From Roseburia sp. (GTDB lineage Bacteria; Bacillota; Clostridia; Lachnospirales; Lachnospiraceae): a stretch of DNA of 64,000 bases. The translations under genes and the position numbers were made by a program. Where the stretch lies: NCBI GenBank assembly GCA_019421345.1, contig JAHZFL010000010.1, forward strand, positions 1 to 64,000, in the 5' to 3' direction. Shown here in pieces: positions 33,432 through 42,002 of this stretch. The notes under the pieces were generated by a model that did not search any database, was not told the DNA's origin, and saw nothing but the letters and a program-made list of their open reading frames with translations. Each line of letters opens with the position of its first letter. Positions within the stretch are counted from its first letter, which is position 1.

Positions 33432-34790
33432 ATGGAGCTGACAGGAAAAAGAGTATTGGTCATCGGTTCCGGGGCAAGCGGGATCGCCTCAATGGAGCTC
33501 TTGCAGAGAAAAGGAGTCCAGACAGTCCTTTTTGACGGAAACCGAAAGCTTGATGTCGCGGCATTGAGGAACAAGGCGCCGTTTCTTAAGGAGGCGGACA
33601 TTGTTGTGGGAGAGCTGACAGACGATGTGCTTTCTGCGGTGCAGCTTGCGGTGTTAAGTCCGGGGGTTCCGACGGATCTGCCGATGGTGCAAAAAATCAG
33701 GGACAGGGAGATCCCTATTTGGGGAGAGATTGAGCTTGCTTATTGCTTTGCAAAGGGAAGGCTTGCGGCAATCACAGGCACAAACGGCAAGACGACGACG
33801 ACGGCTCTTACCGGAGAAATATTGGCGAATTATTTTGATGACGTAAGAGTGGTCGGAAACATCGGGATACCCTATACGTCGGTGGCGGCGGATACGACGG
33901 AGGATACCGTGACGGTTGCCGAGATCAGCAGCTTTCAATTAGAAACAGTGCATGAATTTCATCCGGAGGTTTCCGCGATTTTAAATATCACGCCGGATCA
34001 TCTCGATCGTCATCACACGATGGAATGCTATATTCAGATGAAGGAGAGCATCACGAAGAATCAGAGTATGACGGATGTCTGTGTGCTGAACTATGAGGAT
34101 GAGACGCTGCGCGCCTTTGGAGAGACACTTGGGACGCAGGTGCTGTTTTTTTCCAGCAAGCGGGAGCTAAAGCGCGGACTTTATTTTAAGGATGATGCGA
34201 TCTTTTATGCGGATGGAATACACTGTGAGAAAATCATACACGTTGACGACTTAAATATTTTGGGAACCCATAATTATGAAAATGCGATGGCTGCCTGCGG
34301 CATTGCACTTGCAATGGGCGTTCCGACGGATAAGATCACTGCGGCATTGCGGCGCTTTCAGGCGGTAGAGCATCGGATCGAATATGTGACGGAGAAGCAT
34401 GGCGTTCGTTTTTATAATGATTCCAAGGGAACGAATCCCGATGCGGCGACCAAGGGAATTTCGGCTATGAACCGTCCCACACTTTTGATCGGGGGAGGGT
34501 ATGATAAGGATGCTTCCTATGACGCATGGATTGAGAGCTTTCACGGAAAGGTAAAGAAGCTGGTTTTGATCGGGCAGACGAGAGAAAAGATTGCTGCCTG
34601 TGCAAGGGCGCACGGCTTTACGGATATTATTCTGTGCGAGAGCTTAGAGGAAGCCGTGGATATGTGCTGTCAGAATGCGAGAGAGGGGGATGCGGTGCTG
34701 TTGTCTCCGGCCTGTGCAAGCTGGGGGATGTTTTCCGATTATGAGGAGCGTGGGCGTATCTTTAAGGAGTACGTGTATGCGTTGCCCTAA
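33432..34790 (+). CDS. murD: UDP-MurNAc-L-alanine:D-glutamate ligase
   Basis: A 452-residue cytoplasmic Mur ligase that adds D-glutamate using ATP. N-terminal Rossmann motif VLVIGSGASGIAS, ATP loop GTNGKTTTTAL near residue 117, central TPDHLDRH and C-terminal FYNDSKGTNPDA are present. Ribosome site AAAAGGAGG. Spacing to mraY and ftsW indicates one operon. Confidence 0.97.
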   Translation: MELTGKRVLVIGSGASGIASMELLQRKGVQTVLFDGNRKLDVAALRNKAPFLKEADIVVGELTDDVLSAVQLAVLSPGVPTDLPMVQKIRDREIPIWGEIELAYCFAKGRLAAITGTNGKTTTTALTGEILANYFDDVRVVGNIGIPYTSVAADTTEDTVTVAEISSFQLETVHEFHPEVSAILNITPDHLDRHHTMECYIQMKESITKNQSMTDVCVLNYEDETLRAFGETLGTQVLFFSSKRELKRGLYFKDDAIFYADGIHCEKIIHVDDLNILGTHNYENAMAACGIALAMGVPTDKITAALRRFQAVEHRIEYVTEKHGVRFYNDSKGTNPDAATKGISAMNRPTLLIGGGYDKDASYDAWIESFHGKVKKLVLIGQTREKIAACARAHGFTDIILCESLEEAVDMCCQNAREGDAVLLSPACASWGMFSDYEERGRIFKEYVYALP

Positions 34791-34829
34791 GAGGGATAGA
34801 AATAGTAATAAGAAAGGCGAGGAGCGCAG

Positions 34830-35924
34830 ATGAAAGAAAAACCAATACGCTATTTTGATTACAGTCTGCTGTTTTTGATCATATTTTTACTCTGCTTTGG
34901 ACTGGTAATGCTCTATAGCACCAGCTCCTACTATGGATCGACCCGTTTCGGAGACACCGCGCATTATCTGAAAAAGCAGCTATTTGCGACAGCGCTTGGC
35001 GTAGTTGCAATGATCATCGTCTCAAAGATTCCTTATCGCTTCTGGATGAAGCTGAGCGGATTTGCGTATCTTCTGGCGCTTGGTCTTTGTACTGCCGTTA
35101 TTTTTGTCGGAAGGGAGGCGAAGGGGCAGGCACGCTGGCTGGAGATCGGTCCGCTGTCGTTTCAGCCCTCGGAATTTGCAAAGCTTGCAGTCATCCTGTT
35201 TCTTGCAATGATCATTTATAGGATTTCCAAGCAGGTGGCGGATTTTAAGGCGCTCATTAAGATCATGTGCATTGCGCTCCCGATTGTCGGCGTGATCGCC
35301 TATAACAATCTGAGTACGGCGATCATTATTCTTGGAATTACGGTATGCATGCTGTTTGTCGCAAGTCCGAAGTATTCCCATTTTTTTTGGATGGGCGCGG
35401 CGGTGCTTGCAGTCGGCGCTGTATTTATCATGGCGGAGGGGTATCGGGCAGAGCGTATCAAGATCTGGCTCAACCCTGAGTTATATGATAAGGGCTACCA
35501 GACGCTGCAGGGCTTGTATGCGATCGGGTCGGGCGGACTGTTCGGCAAAGGGCTGGGAGAGAGTATGCAAAAGCTCGGTTTTATTCCCGAGGCGCAGAAC
35601 GATATGATTTTTTCCGTTATCTGCGAGGAGCTTGGACTATTCGGCGCCATGTGCCTGATTCTTCTGTATCTGCTGATGATCTGGCGCTTTATGATCATTG
35701 CAAACAATGCGGCGGACCTTTACGGAGCGTTGATCGTTGTGGGGGTCATGGCACATATCTCCATTCAGGTAATCCTAAATATTGCCGTTGTAACGAACAC
35801 GATTCCGAATACCGGAATTTCGCTCCCGTTTATCAGCTACGGAGGAACATCGATTTTGTTCCTGCTCTCGGAAATGGGGCTCGCGCTTTCGGTCTCGCGC
35901 GGAATTAAGTTTGAGGTTCAGTGA
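34830..35924 (+). CDS. ftsW: Peptidoglycan glycosyltransferase FtsW/SpoVE
   Basis: A 364-residue SEDS-family polymerase with about ten membrane helices that lengthens glycan strands at the septum with a class B PBP partner. Signature NTGISLPFISYGGTSIL lies near the C-terminus and the catalytic-aspartate loop appears around FIPEAQNDMIFS. FtsW and SpoVE cannot be told apart here. It overlaps or abuts ftsQ directly; murG, which normally lies between them, is absent. Confidence 0.93.
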   Translation: MKEKPIRYFDYSLLFLIIFLLCFGLVMLYSTSSYYGSTRFGDTAHYLKKQLFATALGVVAMIIVSKIPYRFWMKLSGFAYLLALGLCTAVIFVGREAKGQARWLEIGPLSFQPSEFAKLAVILFLAMIIYRISKQVADFKALIKIMCIALPIVGVIAYNNLSTAIIILGITVCMLFVASPKYSHFFWMGAAVLAVGAVFIMAEGYRAERIKIWLNPELYDKGYQTLQGLYAIGSGGLFGKGLGESMQKLGFIPEAQNDMIFSVICEELGLFGAMCLILLYLLMIWRFMIIANNAADLYGALIVVGVMAHISIQVILNIAVVTNTIPNTGISLPFISYGGTSILFLLSEMGLALSVSRGIKFEVQ

Positions 35925-35926
35925 GT

Positions 35927-36676
35927 ATGGTAAGAGAAGAAAGAAGAAGAAAAAAGCGCAGAAAAATCGGATGGATGATTTTTCTGATACTGCTGTTACT
36001 GATCAGTCTGGCGGGGCTGATCGTGTGGAAGGTATTTACCGTGAAGGAAGTCCGCGTCCAGGGGAATAAGCTTTATTCCGCAGAACAGATTCAGGAACTG
36101 GTTTTAAACGATGAATATTCGTGGAATTCGCTCTATGTCGTCGGGAAATATAATTTCAAGGAGCCGCAGCCCATTCCGTTTCTCGATACGATCGAGGTAT
36201 CGCTGGAGGACCCGCATACCGTTTTAATATCAGTCTATGAGAAAGGAATGCTTGGATGCCTTTATATTGACGCGATCGGGCAGTATGCTTATTTCGACAA
36301 GGACGGTTTCGTTGTGGAAACCTCTGCCGAGGAGATTGCCGATGTGCCAAAGGTCACGGGTATTTCCTGTCCCGAGGTAGTGCTGTATGAAAAGCTTCCG
36401 CTGGAGCAGGACGGCGTGCTCGAAAATCTTTTGAATCTGACGCAGGTACTAAAAAAATATGACCTTGTACCGCAGGAGATCCATTACGATGAGAAGCTGG
36501 AGCCGACCCTGACCTATTACGGGACACGGGTGGTCGTTGGCTCTGACGAGTATCTGACGCAGAAGGTCGTGCGGATGGCGGCGATCATGCCGGAGCTTGC
36601 CGGACTTTACGGGACGCTGTATCTTGATAGCTGGACGCCGGAAACCACAGACATCATTTATAAGAGAGACGAATAA
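35927..36676 (+). CDS. ftsQ: Cell division protein FtsQ/DivIB
   Basis: A 249-residue bitopic protein: basic cytoplasmic head (RRRKKRRK), one membrane helix (IFLILLLLISLAGLIVW), then a POTRA domain beginning FTVKEVRVQGNKLYS and a beta domain. It scaffolds FtsL and DivIC at the septum. GAGG lies 10 nt before ATG 35927; the overlapping GTG at 35921, only 4 nt away, is the alternative. Its gene starts at the ftsW stop, so the two are coupled. Confidence 0.88.
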   Translation: MVREERRRKKRRKIGWMIFLILLLLISLAGLIVWKVFTVKEVRVQGNKLYSAEQIQELVLNDEYSWNSLYVVGKYNFKEPQPIPFLDTIEVSLEDPHTVLISVYEKGMLGCLYIDAIGQYAYFDKDGFVVETSAEEIADVPKVTGISCPEVVLYEKLPLEQDGVLENLLNLTQVLKKYDLVPQEIHYDEKLEPTLTYYGTRVVVGSDEYLTQKVVRMAAIMPELAGLYGTLYLDSWTPETTDIIYKRDE

Positions 36677-36713
36677 GCTTCCCGGACAGTGTAAAAAATT
36701 AATAAAAAATTAG

Positions 36714-36742
36714 TTGATTAATTTTCCGAAAGATTATATTAT
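36714..36742 (+). promoter_or_regulatory. ftsZ promoter
   Basis: TTGATT (36714) and TATTAT (36737), 17-bp spacer, in a 200-bp gap after ftsQ. The leader of about 130 nt shows no clear fold by eye. Confidence 0.65.
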
Positions 36743-36879
36743 ATTGTATATGAGTTTAAAAGCGCATATTGCGCGCATTGTATGTTAAGGGATGAGAGAT
36801 ACGCAAAAAGCATGGGAAAAAGATCCGCTTATACCATGCGGCAGGATATAAATCAGTGAGAGATGAAGGAGGAAGTACC

Positions 36880-38067
36880 TTGCTAGAAATTATGACAACA
36901 GAGGCAGATACCAGTGCAAAGATTATTGTGATCGGTGTAGGAGGCGCTGGAAATAATGCTGTAAATAGAATGATTGATGAAAATATCGGCGGAGTGGAGT
37001 TCATCGGTATCAATACAGACAAGCAGGCGCTCACACTCTGCAAGGCGCCGACTCTGATTCAGATCGGTGAGAAGCTGACAAAAGGACTTGGCGCAGGAGC
37101 GCAGCCGGAGATCGGCGAGAAGGCGGCGGAGGAGAGCATGGAGGAACTGTCTGCCGCTATCAAAGGGTCGGACATGGTATTCGTTACCTGCGGCATGGGC
37201 GGCGGTACAGGTACGGGAGCTGCTCCTGTTGTCGCTAAGATTGCTAAGGAGCAGGGAATCTTAACGGTCGGCGTTGTCACAAAGCCGTTTAAATTCGAGG
37301 CAAAGCAGCGTATGATCAATGCGCTTTCCGGTATTGACCGCTTAAAGGACAGCGTCGATACCTTAATTGTGATACCAAACGATAAGCTGCTTGAGATTGT
37401 TGACAGAAGAACGACGATGCCGGATGCCTTAAAGAAGGCGGATGAGGTACTGCAGCAGGCAGTGCAGGGGATCACGGACCTGATCAATCTGCCGGCTCTG
37501 ATCAATCTTGACTTCGCGGATGTATCAACCGTCATGAAGGACAAGGGAATGGCTCATATCGGTATTGGCAGTGCAAAGGGCGATGACAAGGCGATTGAGG
37601 CGGTAAAACTTGCGGTTGCCAGCCCGCTGCTTGAGACAACGATCAATGGCGCGACACATGTGATCATTAATATTTCGGGAGACATCTCCCTGATGGATGC
37701 AAACGATGCGGCAAGCTATGTACAGGATCTGGCAGGAGATAATGCAAATATCATCTTTGGTGCAAAGTATGACGAGTCGATGTCAGACGAGGCGACGATC
37801 ACCGTGATCGCAACCGGACTTGAGAGCGGCGGCAGCAGCAAGATCATGCCGAATCTCCGCTATAACAGCACACCGGTTGCTCCCACACGTCAGGCGGCGC
37901 AGACGACCGTGACAAGAAGCAATGTTACAGGCTTTGGCGCGCAGACAGCGCCGCAGCAGAGCATAAACCCAACCTTTACAGGGATTCAGAAGCCGCGGCA
38001 GCCGGAAAGCACGGTACAGCAGATGGATATTAAGATTCCCGACTTCCTCAAAAATTCGAGAAAATAA
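36880..38067 (+). CDS. ftsZ: Cell division GTPase FtsZ
   Basis: A 395-residue tubulin homologue forming the Z ring. GTP-binding motifs IGVGGAGNNAVNRM, GGGTGTGAAPVVA and the T7-loop region INLDFADV are intact; a flexible linker leads to the C-terminal partner peptide IPDFLKNSRK. TTG 36880 is taken as the start because GAAGGAGG precedes it by seven bases and relatives begin MLEI; an upstream in-frame GTG at 36856 precedes the ribosome site. ftsA is not adjacent. Confidence 0.97.
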   Translation: MLEIMTTEADTSAKIIVIGVGGAGNNAVNRMIDENIGGVEFIGINTDKQALTLCKAPTLIQIGEKLTKGLGAGAQPEIGEKAAEESMEELSAAIKGSDMVFVTCGMGGGTGTGAAPVVAKIAKEQGILTVGVVTKPFKFEAKQRMINALSGIDRLKDSVDTLIVIPNDKLLEIVDRRTTMPDALKKADEVLQQAVQGITDLINLPALINLDFADVSTVMKDKGMAHIGIGSAKGDDKAIEAVKLAVASPLLETTINGATHVIINISGDISLMDANDAASYVQDLAGDNANIIFGAKYDESMSDEATITVIATGLESGGSSKIMPNLRYNSTPVAPTRQAAQTTVTRSNVTGFGAQTAPQQSINPTFTGIQKPRQPESTVQQMDIKIPDFLKNSRK

Positions 38068-38095
38068 TGTGAAGAAGTAAGCATGGGAGAGTCGG

Positions 38096-38581
38096 ATGTA
38101 CGGGAGAAATCGAAAGGTCTACGGAGCAGTACTTGCGCTGTTTCTATTTTACAGCGTGGGAATGCTTTGGCTTTTGTTTGGAAGAACGAAATTTGCAGTG
38201 TATGATTCTTATTGGGAACAGATTTCCATGAATATCAATCTGCGGCCGTTTCGTACGATTATGGAGTACGTCAGGCTTTTAGGACAGGAAACAGGGAGCT
38301 ATGGACTTTCCGTATCAGAGATAAATCTGTATGGAAATATAGTCGTCTTTCTTCCCTGCGGTCTGTTCCTTCCGTTTTTGTGGAAGCGTCTGCGTTCCTT
38401 TCGGCGCTATCTGCTCTGTTTTTGCACAGGGCTTATTGCGATAGAGCTGGCGCAGCTTTTTACACTCCGCGGGATCTGCGATATTGATGATCTGATTCTC
38501 AATGTGCTCGGTGCATCGATTGGCTTCGCAATATGGAAAATAATAGTTGTTCTACATAAATTAAGAACGAAAGAGACATAG
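38096..38581 (+). CDS. VanZ family membrane protein
   Basis: A 161-residue protein with four hydrophobic helices and the VanZ hallmark pattern: LRPFRTI, NLYGNIVVFLPCGLFLP and ELAQLFTLRGICDIDDLILN. VanZ proteins are linked to low-level teicoplanin resistance in one case, but the function of most is unknown. It is 28 nt after ftsZ and probably co-transcribed, ending at a terminator that overlaps its stop region. Confidence 0.88.
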   Translation: MYGRNRKVYGAVLALFLFYSVGMLWLLFGRTKFAVYDSYWEQISMNINLRPFRTIMEYVRLLGQETGSYGLSVSEINLYGNIVVFLPCGLFLPFLWKRLRSFRRYLLCFCTGLIAIELAQLFTLRGICDIDDLILNVLGASIGFAIWKIIVVLHKLRTKET

Positions 38582-38607
38582 TCGAAATAGACTGTGTCTC
38601 TTTTTTG
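38570..38607 (+). terminator. Terminator of ftsZ-vanZ
   Basis: AAAGAGACATAGTC and GACTGTGTCTCTTT with a short loop and T6. The left arm includes the vanZ stop codon. Confidence 0.9.
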
Positions 38608-38611
38608 CGTT

Positions 38612-38635
38612 ATAGGAAACGCACTGCGTCGGAAT
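38612..38635. repeat. Internally deleted copy of the 132-bp repeat module
   Basis: ATAGGAAACGCACTGCGTCGGAAT joins the ATAGGGAA start to the CGCACTGCGGCGGAA block seen at 1609-1938. It begins five bases after a terminator T-run. Confidence 0.5.
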
Positions 38636-38640
38636 GGAAA

Positions 38641-38718
38641 TTTGTCGAATTATGTCGACAATATCCATATTTCGTGCGCTTGATTTTGACAAAAAATCAA
38701 TGTTTGGGAACGTATAAT
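38641..38718 (+). promoter_or_regulatory. Spo0A-type promoter of spoIIGA-sigE with 21-bp spacer
   Basis: TTGACA (38686) and TATAAT (38713) are 21 bp apart, far from the normal 17. Upstream are two 0A boxes 10 bp apart, TTTGTCGAA (38641) and TGTCGAC (38653); the complement of the -35 region reads TTTGTCAAA, a third 0A box. The B. subtilis spoIIG promoter has the same oddity, a 22-bp spacer activated by Spo0A bound over the -35. Confidence 0.8.
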
Positions 38719-38743
38719 AAGTCCATGTCAGAGAAGGAGCGGG

Positions 38744-39526
38744 GTGAGAAAAATATATGTATTCTATGCAGACGTGTTTTTAGTCCAGAATTTTTTGATG
38801 GATTTGCTTGCCATAGTGGGAGTTAACCGGTTTTTAAGACGGCAGAAAAAGCTTTGGCGTTTGGCAGCGGCAGCGGCAGCAGCTTCCGTGGGCGGACTTT
38901 TTTTGCTTCTCACTATAAAAAATACGCTCCTTTATATGGTTTTTTCCCATTTGTTTGTGAATACCGGAATGGTATTTTTGGCGTTTGGTCGATGCCGGAA
39001 AAAAGAGTTTCTCGAAAATTGGGCAGTGACCTATCTGGTCGTCATTTTATTGGGCGGGATGCTTCAGTGGCTGGTCGGACGCGGGCTTACACCGGCGGGA
39101 CTTGTGCCTGCGGCGGCGGGAATTTCCGGCGTTTATCTGATCCTTGCGTACCTGCGGGAGCGAAAGAATTTTAACAATCACATTTTCGAGGCACAGATGA
39201 AAAAAAGGGAGCGCGCTATTTCTGTCAAGGCATATTGGGACAGCGGAAATCAACTGCGCGATCCTTATACCGGACAGGGCGTTTGCATTTTGAGCGAGGC
39301 GAAGGCAAAGCTGCTTTTTGATGAAGAACAGGATAATTTCCGGCTGGTTCCGTATTGTTCGCTGGGAGCGAGCAGCGGACTTCTGCGGGTGGCAGATGTG
39401 GATGAGCTGCAGTTGTTTGACGGCGGAAAACGTATTTGTTCCAATCATGTGGCAGTCGGAATTGCAGATGAGAAACTATTGGAAAACCGTGCGTATGATT
39501 TGATCTTACATACATCATTTTTATAA
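38744..39526 (+). CDS. spoIIGA: Sigma-E processing peptidase SpoIIGA
   Basis: A 260-residue membrane aspartic protease that removes the SigE pro-sequence during engulfment. Five hydrophobic helices fill the first 135 residues; the protease half holds AYWDSGNQLRDP, with the single catalytic aspartate of a dimeric pepsin-like enzyme. Start is GTG 12 nt after GAAGGAG. It is followed by sigE after 23 nt, its conserved partner. Confidence 0.92.
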   Translation: MRKIYVFYADVFLVQNFLMDLLAIVGVNRFLRRQKKLWRLAAAAAAASVGGLFLLLTIKNTLLYMVFSHLFVNTGMVFLAFGRCRKKEFLENWAVTYLVVILLGGMLQWLVGRGLTPAGLVPAAAGISGVYLILAYLRERKNFNNHIFEAQMKKRERAISVKAYWDSGNQLRDPYTGQGVCILSEAKAKLLFDEEQDNFRLVPYCSLGASSGLLRVADVDELQLFDGGKRICSNHVAVGIADEKLLENRAYDLILHTSFL

Positions 39527-39549
39527 AAGAGCGGAAGGGAGAGGAACAT

Positions 39550-40290
39550 ATGTATGTCAAGCTGATGATTCCGGGATACCGCGTTAAAAGGCTATGGGCG
39601 GGGCTTGGGAAGCTTTTGTTACAGGAGAAAAACGAGGTGCATTATATCGGCGGTGCGGAAGTGCTGCCGCCGCCGCTTGAGGGAGAGGAGGAAAACGCGT
39701 GCATACAGATGCTCGCGGGAGACGAGCCGGAGTCGGCGCGCAAAAAGCTGATCGAGCATAATCTGCGTCTTGTGGTATACATAGCAAAAAAATTTGATAA
39801 TACGGGAGTCGGGGTGGAGGATTTGATCTCGATTGGAACGATCGGGCTGATCAAGGCGATCAATACGTTTAATCCGGGGAAAAATATAAAGCTTGCCACC
39901 TACGCGTCGCGCTGCATTGAAAATGAAATTTTAATGTATTTAAGAAGGAATAACAAGACGAAGCTTGAGGTTTCGATTGACGAGCCGCTCAATGTAGATT
40001 GGGACGGAAACGAGCTTCTTTTGTCCGATATTTTGGGAACGGACGAGGATGTGATCTACCGGGATATTGAGACGGATGTGGAGCGGAAGCTGTTAAATGC
40101 GGCAATCTCCAAGCTTTCGGGCAGAGAGCGGATGATCATAGAGCTTCGGTTTGGTCTTAATTCGATCGGCGGGGAGGAAAAGACACAAAAAGAAGTGGCG
40201 GATATGCTTGGAATTTCACAGTCCTATATTTCGCGGCTGGAAAAAAAGATCATGGGACGCTTAAAAAAGGAAATTGTGCGTATGGAATAG
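39550..40290 (+). CDS. sigE: Sporulation sigma factor SigE
   Basis: A 246-residue mother-cell sigma factor made as an inactive precursor. The N-terminal pro-region is about 30 residues, and the expected SpoIIGA cleavage area is near EVHYIGGAEVLPPP. Regions 2 (NLRLVVYIAKKF, DLISIGTIGLIKAI, ATYASRCIENEI) and 4 (KEVADMLGISQSYISRLE) are complete. It should drive spoIIIA transcription at 49051. Confidence 0.96.
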   Translation: MYVKLMIPGYRVKRLWAGLGKLLLQEKNEVHYIGGAEVLPPPLEGEEENACIQMLAGDEPESARKKLIEHNLRLVVYIAKKFDNTGVGVEDLISIGTIGLIKAINTFNPGKNIKLATYASRCIENEILMYLRRNNKTKLEVSIDEPLNVDWDGNELLLSDILGTDEDVIYRDIETDVERKLLNAAISKLSGRERMIIELRFGLNSIGGEEKTQKEVADMLGISQSYISRLEKKIMGRLKKEIVRME

Positions 40291-40322
40291 CAAAATCTCC
40301 GGCACAATCCCATAAAAAGAAA

Positions 40323-40351
40323 TTGTATAAAATACAGGATAGGAGTATAAT
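40323..40351 (+). promoter_or_regulatory. Promoter of the beta-CASP gene
   Basis: TTGTAT (40323) and TATAAT (40346), 17-bp spacer, 35 nt before the ATG. It gives the inserted gene its own housekeeping control. Confidence 0.7.
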
Positions 40352-40385
40352 GAAGGTATCATAATAAAGGTCTGGGGGGACGCAT

Positions 40386-41999
40386 ATGATACTTCAATTT
40401 TTAGGTGCAGCGCATGAGGTGACGGGAAGCTGTCATTATCTGGAATTTGGGGATAAGCATGTACTGGTGGACTGCGGCATGGAGCAGGGACCCGATCTGT
40501 ATGTGAACCAAAAGCTGCCTGTCAATGCGGCGGCGATTGACTATGTGTTTGTGACACATGCGCATATTGATCATTCGGGCTTGTTGCCGCTTTTGTACAA
40601 TCATGGGTTCCGCGGGCAGATTTTTTGTACAACGGCGACAAGTCAGCTTTGTAATATTATGCTCAAGGACAGCGCGCATATTCAGATGTTTGAGGCGGAG
40701 TGGCGTAATCGTAAGGCGCGCAGAGCAGGAAAGCCGGAGGTTGTGCCGCTCTATGACATGAACGATGCGATGGGAGTACTGACGCATTTTATTCCCTGTG
40801 ATTATCACAAGATCATACAGGTCTGTGACGGATTAAAGGCGCGGTTTGTGGATGCCGGGCATCTTCTTGGTTCTTCCTCCATTGAGCTTTGGGTTGCGGA
40901 GGAGACGGAGAAGGGGAGAGAGGAGTGCAAGATCGTATTTTCCGGAGATATTGGAACGGCAAATCGTCCCTTGATCAAGAACCCGGAATATATTAAGGAC
41001 GCCGACTATGTTGTGATGGAATCGACCTACGGTGACCGCGCGCATGCGGCGCCGCCGGATTATGCGGTAGCGCTCGCGCGCGTGCTCAAGGACACATTTA
41101 CGCGCGGCGGAAACCTTGTCATTCCGGCGTTTTCTGTCGGACGTACGCAGGAGATGCTCTATTTTCTGCGGCGCATCAAGACGGAGAAACTTTTGCCGGA
41201 ATATCAGAACTTTGAGGTTTATGTAGACAGTCCGCTTGCGGTGGAGGCAACGTCTATTTTTGGCAGGAATGTATCGGACTGCTTTGATGAGGAAGCGCTG
41301 TCGCTGGTGAATCAGGGAATCAATCCGATCGGCTTTCCGGGGCTTCGGATGGCGATCACAAGCGATGAGTCAAAGATGATCAATTTTGATGAGAAGCCGA
41401 AGGTCATTTTATCTGCTTCCGGTATGTGTGAGGCGGGACGTATCCGTCATCACTTAAAGCATAATCTCTGGCGTGCGGATTCCACGATTTTATTTGTCGG
41501 ATTTCAGGTGCCTGGAACGCTTGGCAATTCGCTGCTTGGCGGGGCGAAGGAGGTGCGTCTGTTTGGTGAGACGATCGAGGTACACGCCAGGATCGAGAAT
41601 CTTCCGGGAATCAGCGGACATGCAGACATCAATCAACTGACGGAATGGGCGGCGGCATTTGAGGGAAGTCCCAGAAGATTTTTTATCGTACATGGCGAAG
41701 ATCGTGTCACAGAGCAGTTTGCCGCTCATCTGCATGAGCGGCTGGGGATTGACACCTATGCGCCATACAGCGGCGATGCGTTTGATCTTGTGACCGGCGA
41801 GCGCATAAAAGAGGGCAGCCGGGAAGTCATCGACAAGAAGAAAAATGCAGCTAAGGCGTCTGGTAATGTCTTTGCAAGACTTCTCGCCGCGGGCGGCAGG
41901 CTGATGACTGTCATCACAAAATGCGAGGGGATGCCAAATCGTGAGCTTGGCAAATTTGCGGATCAGATCAATGAGCTTTGCAATAAGTGGGAGCGCTAG
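40386..41999 (+). CDS. Beta-CASP metallo-beta-lactamase-fold RNase
   Basis: A 537-residue metal-dependent hydrolase of the CPSF73/YSH1-like beta-CASP group, expected to act on RNA. Zinc motifs: VTHAHIDHSGLLP near residue 57, the histidine in DAGHLLGSSS, and FSGDIGTANRP. The beta-CASP region holds ESTYGDR and VIPAFSVGRTQE, and LPGISGHADINQL gives the later histidines. About 75 residues after FIVHGED extend past the core. Substrate is not evident. The gene separates sigE from sigG, which usually adjoin, and has its own promoter. Confidence 0.88.
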   Translation: MILQFLGAAHEVTGSCHYLEFGDKHVLVDCGMEQGPDLYVNQKLPVNAAAIDYVFVTHAHIDHSGLLPLLYNHGFRGQIFCTTATSQLCNIMLKDSAHIQMFEAEWRNRKARRAGKPEVVPLYDMNDAMGVLTHFIPCDYHKIIQVCDGLKARFVDAGHLLGSSSIELWVAEETEKGREECKIVFSGDIGTANRPLIKNPEYIKDADYVVMESTYGDRAHAAPPDYAVALARVLKDTFTRGGNLVIPAFSVGRTQEMLYFLRRIKTEKLLPEYQNFEVYVDSPLAVEATSIFGRNVSDCFDEEALSLVNQGINPIGFPGLRMAITSDESKMINFDEKPKVILSASGMCEAGRIRHHLKHNLWRADSTILFVGFQVPGTLGNSLLGGAKEVRLFGETIEVHARIENLPGISGHADINQLTEWAAAFEGSPRRFFIVHGEDRVTEQFAAHLHERLGIDTYAPYSGDAFDLVTGERIKEGSREVIDKKKNAAKASGNVFARLLAAGGRLMTVITKCEGMPNRELGKFADQINELCNKWER

Positions 42000-42002
42000 G
42001 CG

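Noticed and set aside
38096..38581. Glycopeptide resistance by VanZ
   Set aside because: No vanHAX genes accompany it; VanZ-like proteins are widespread without that role.
40386..41999. Beta-lactamase or antibiotic resistance gene
   Set aside because: The metallo-beta-lactamase fold here carries beta-CASP motifs of RNA-processing enzymes, not of beta-lactamases.
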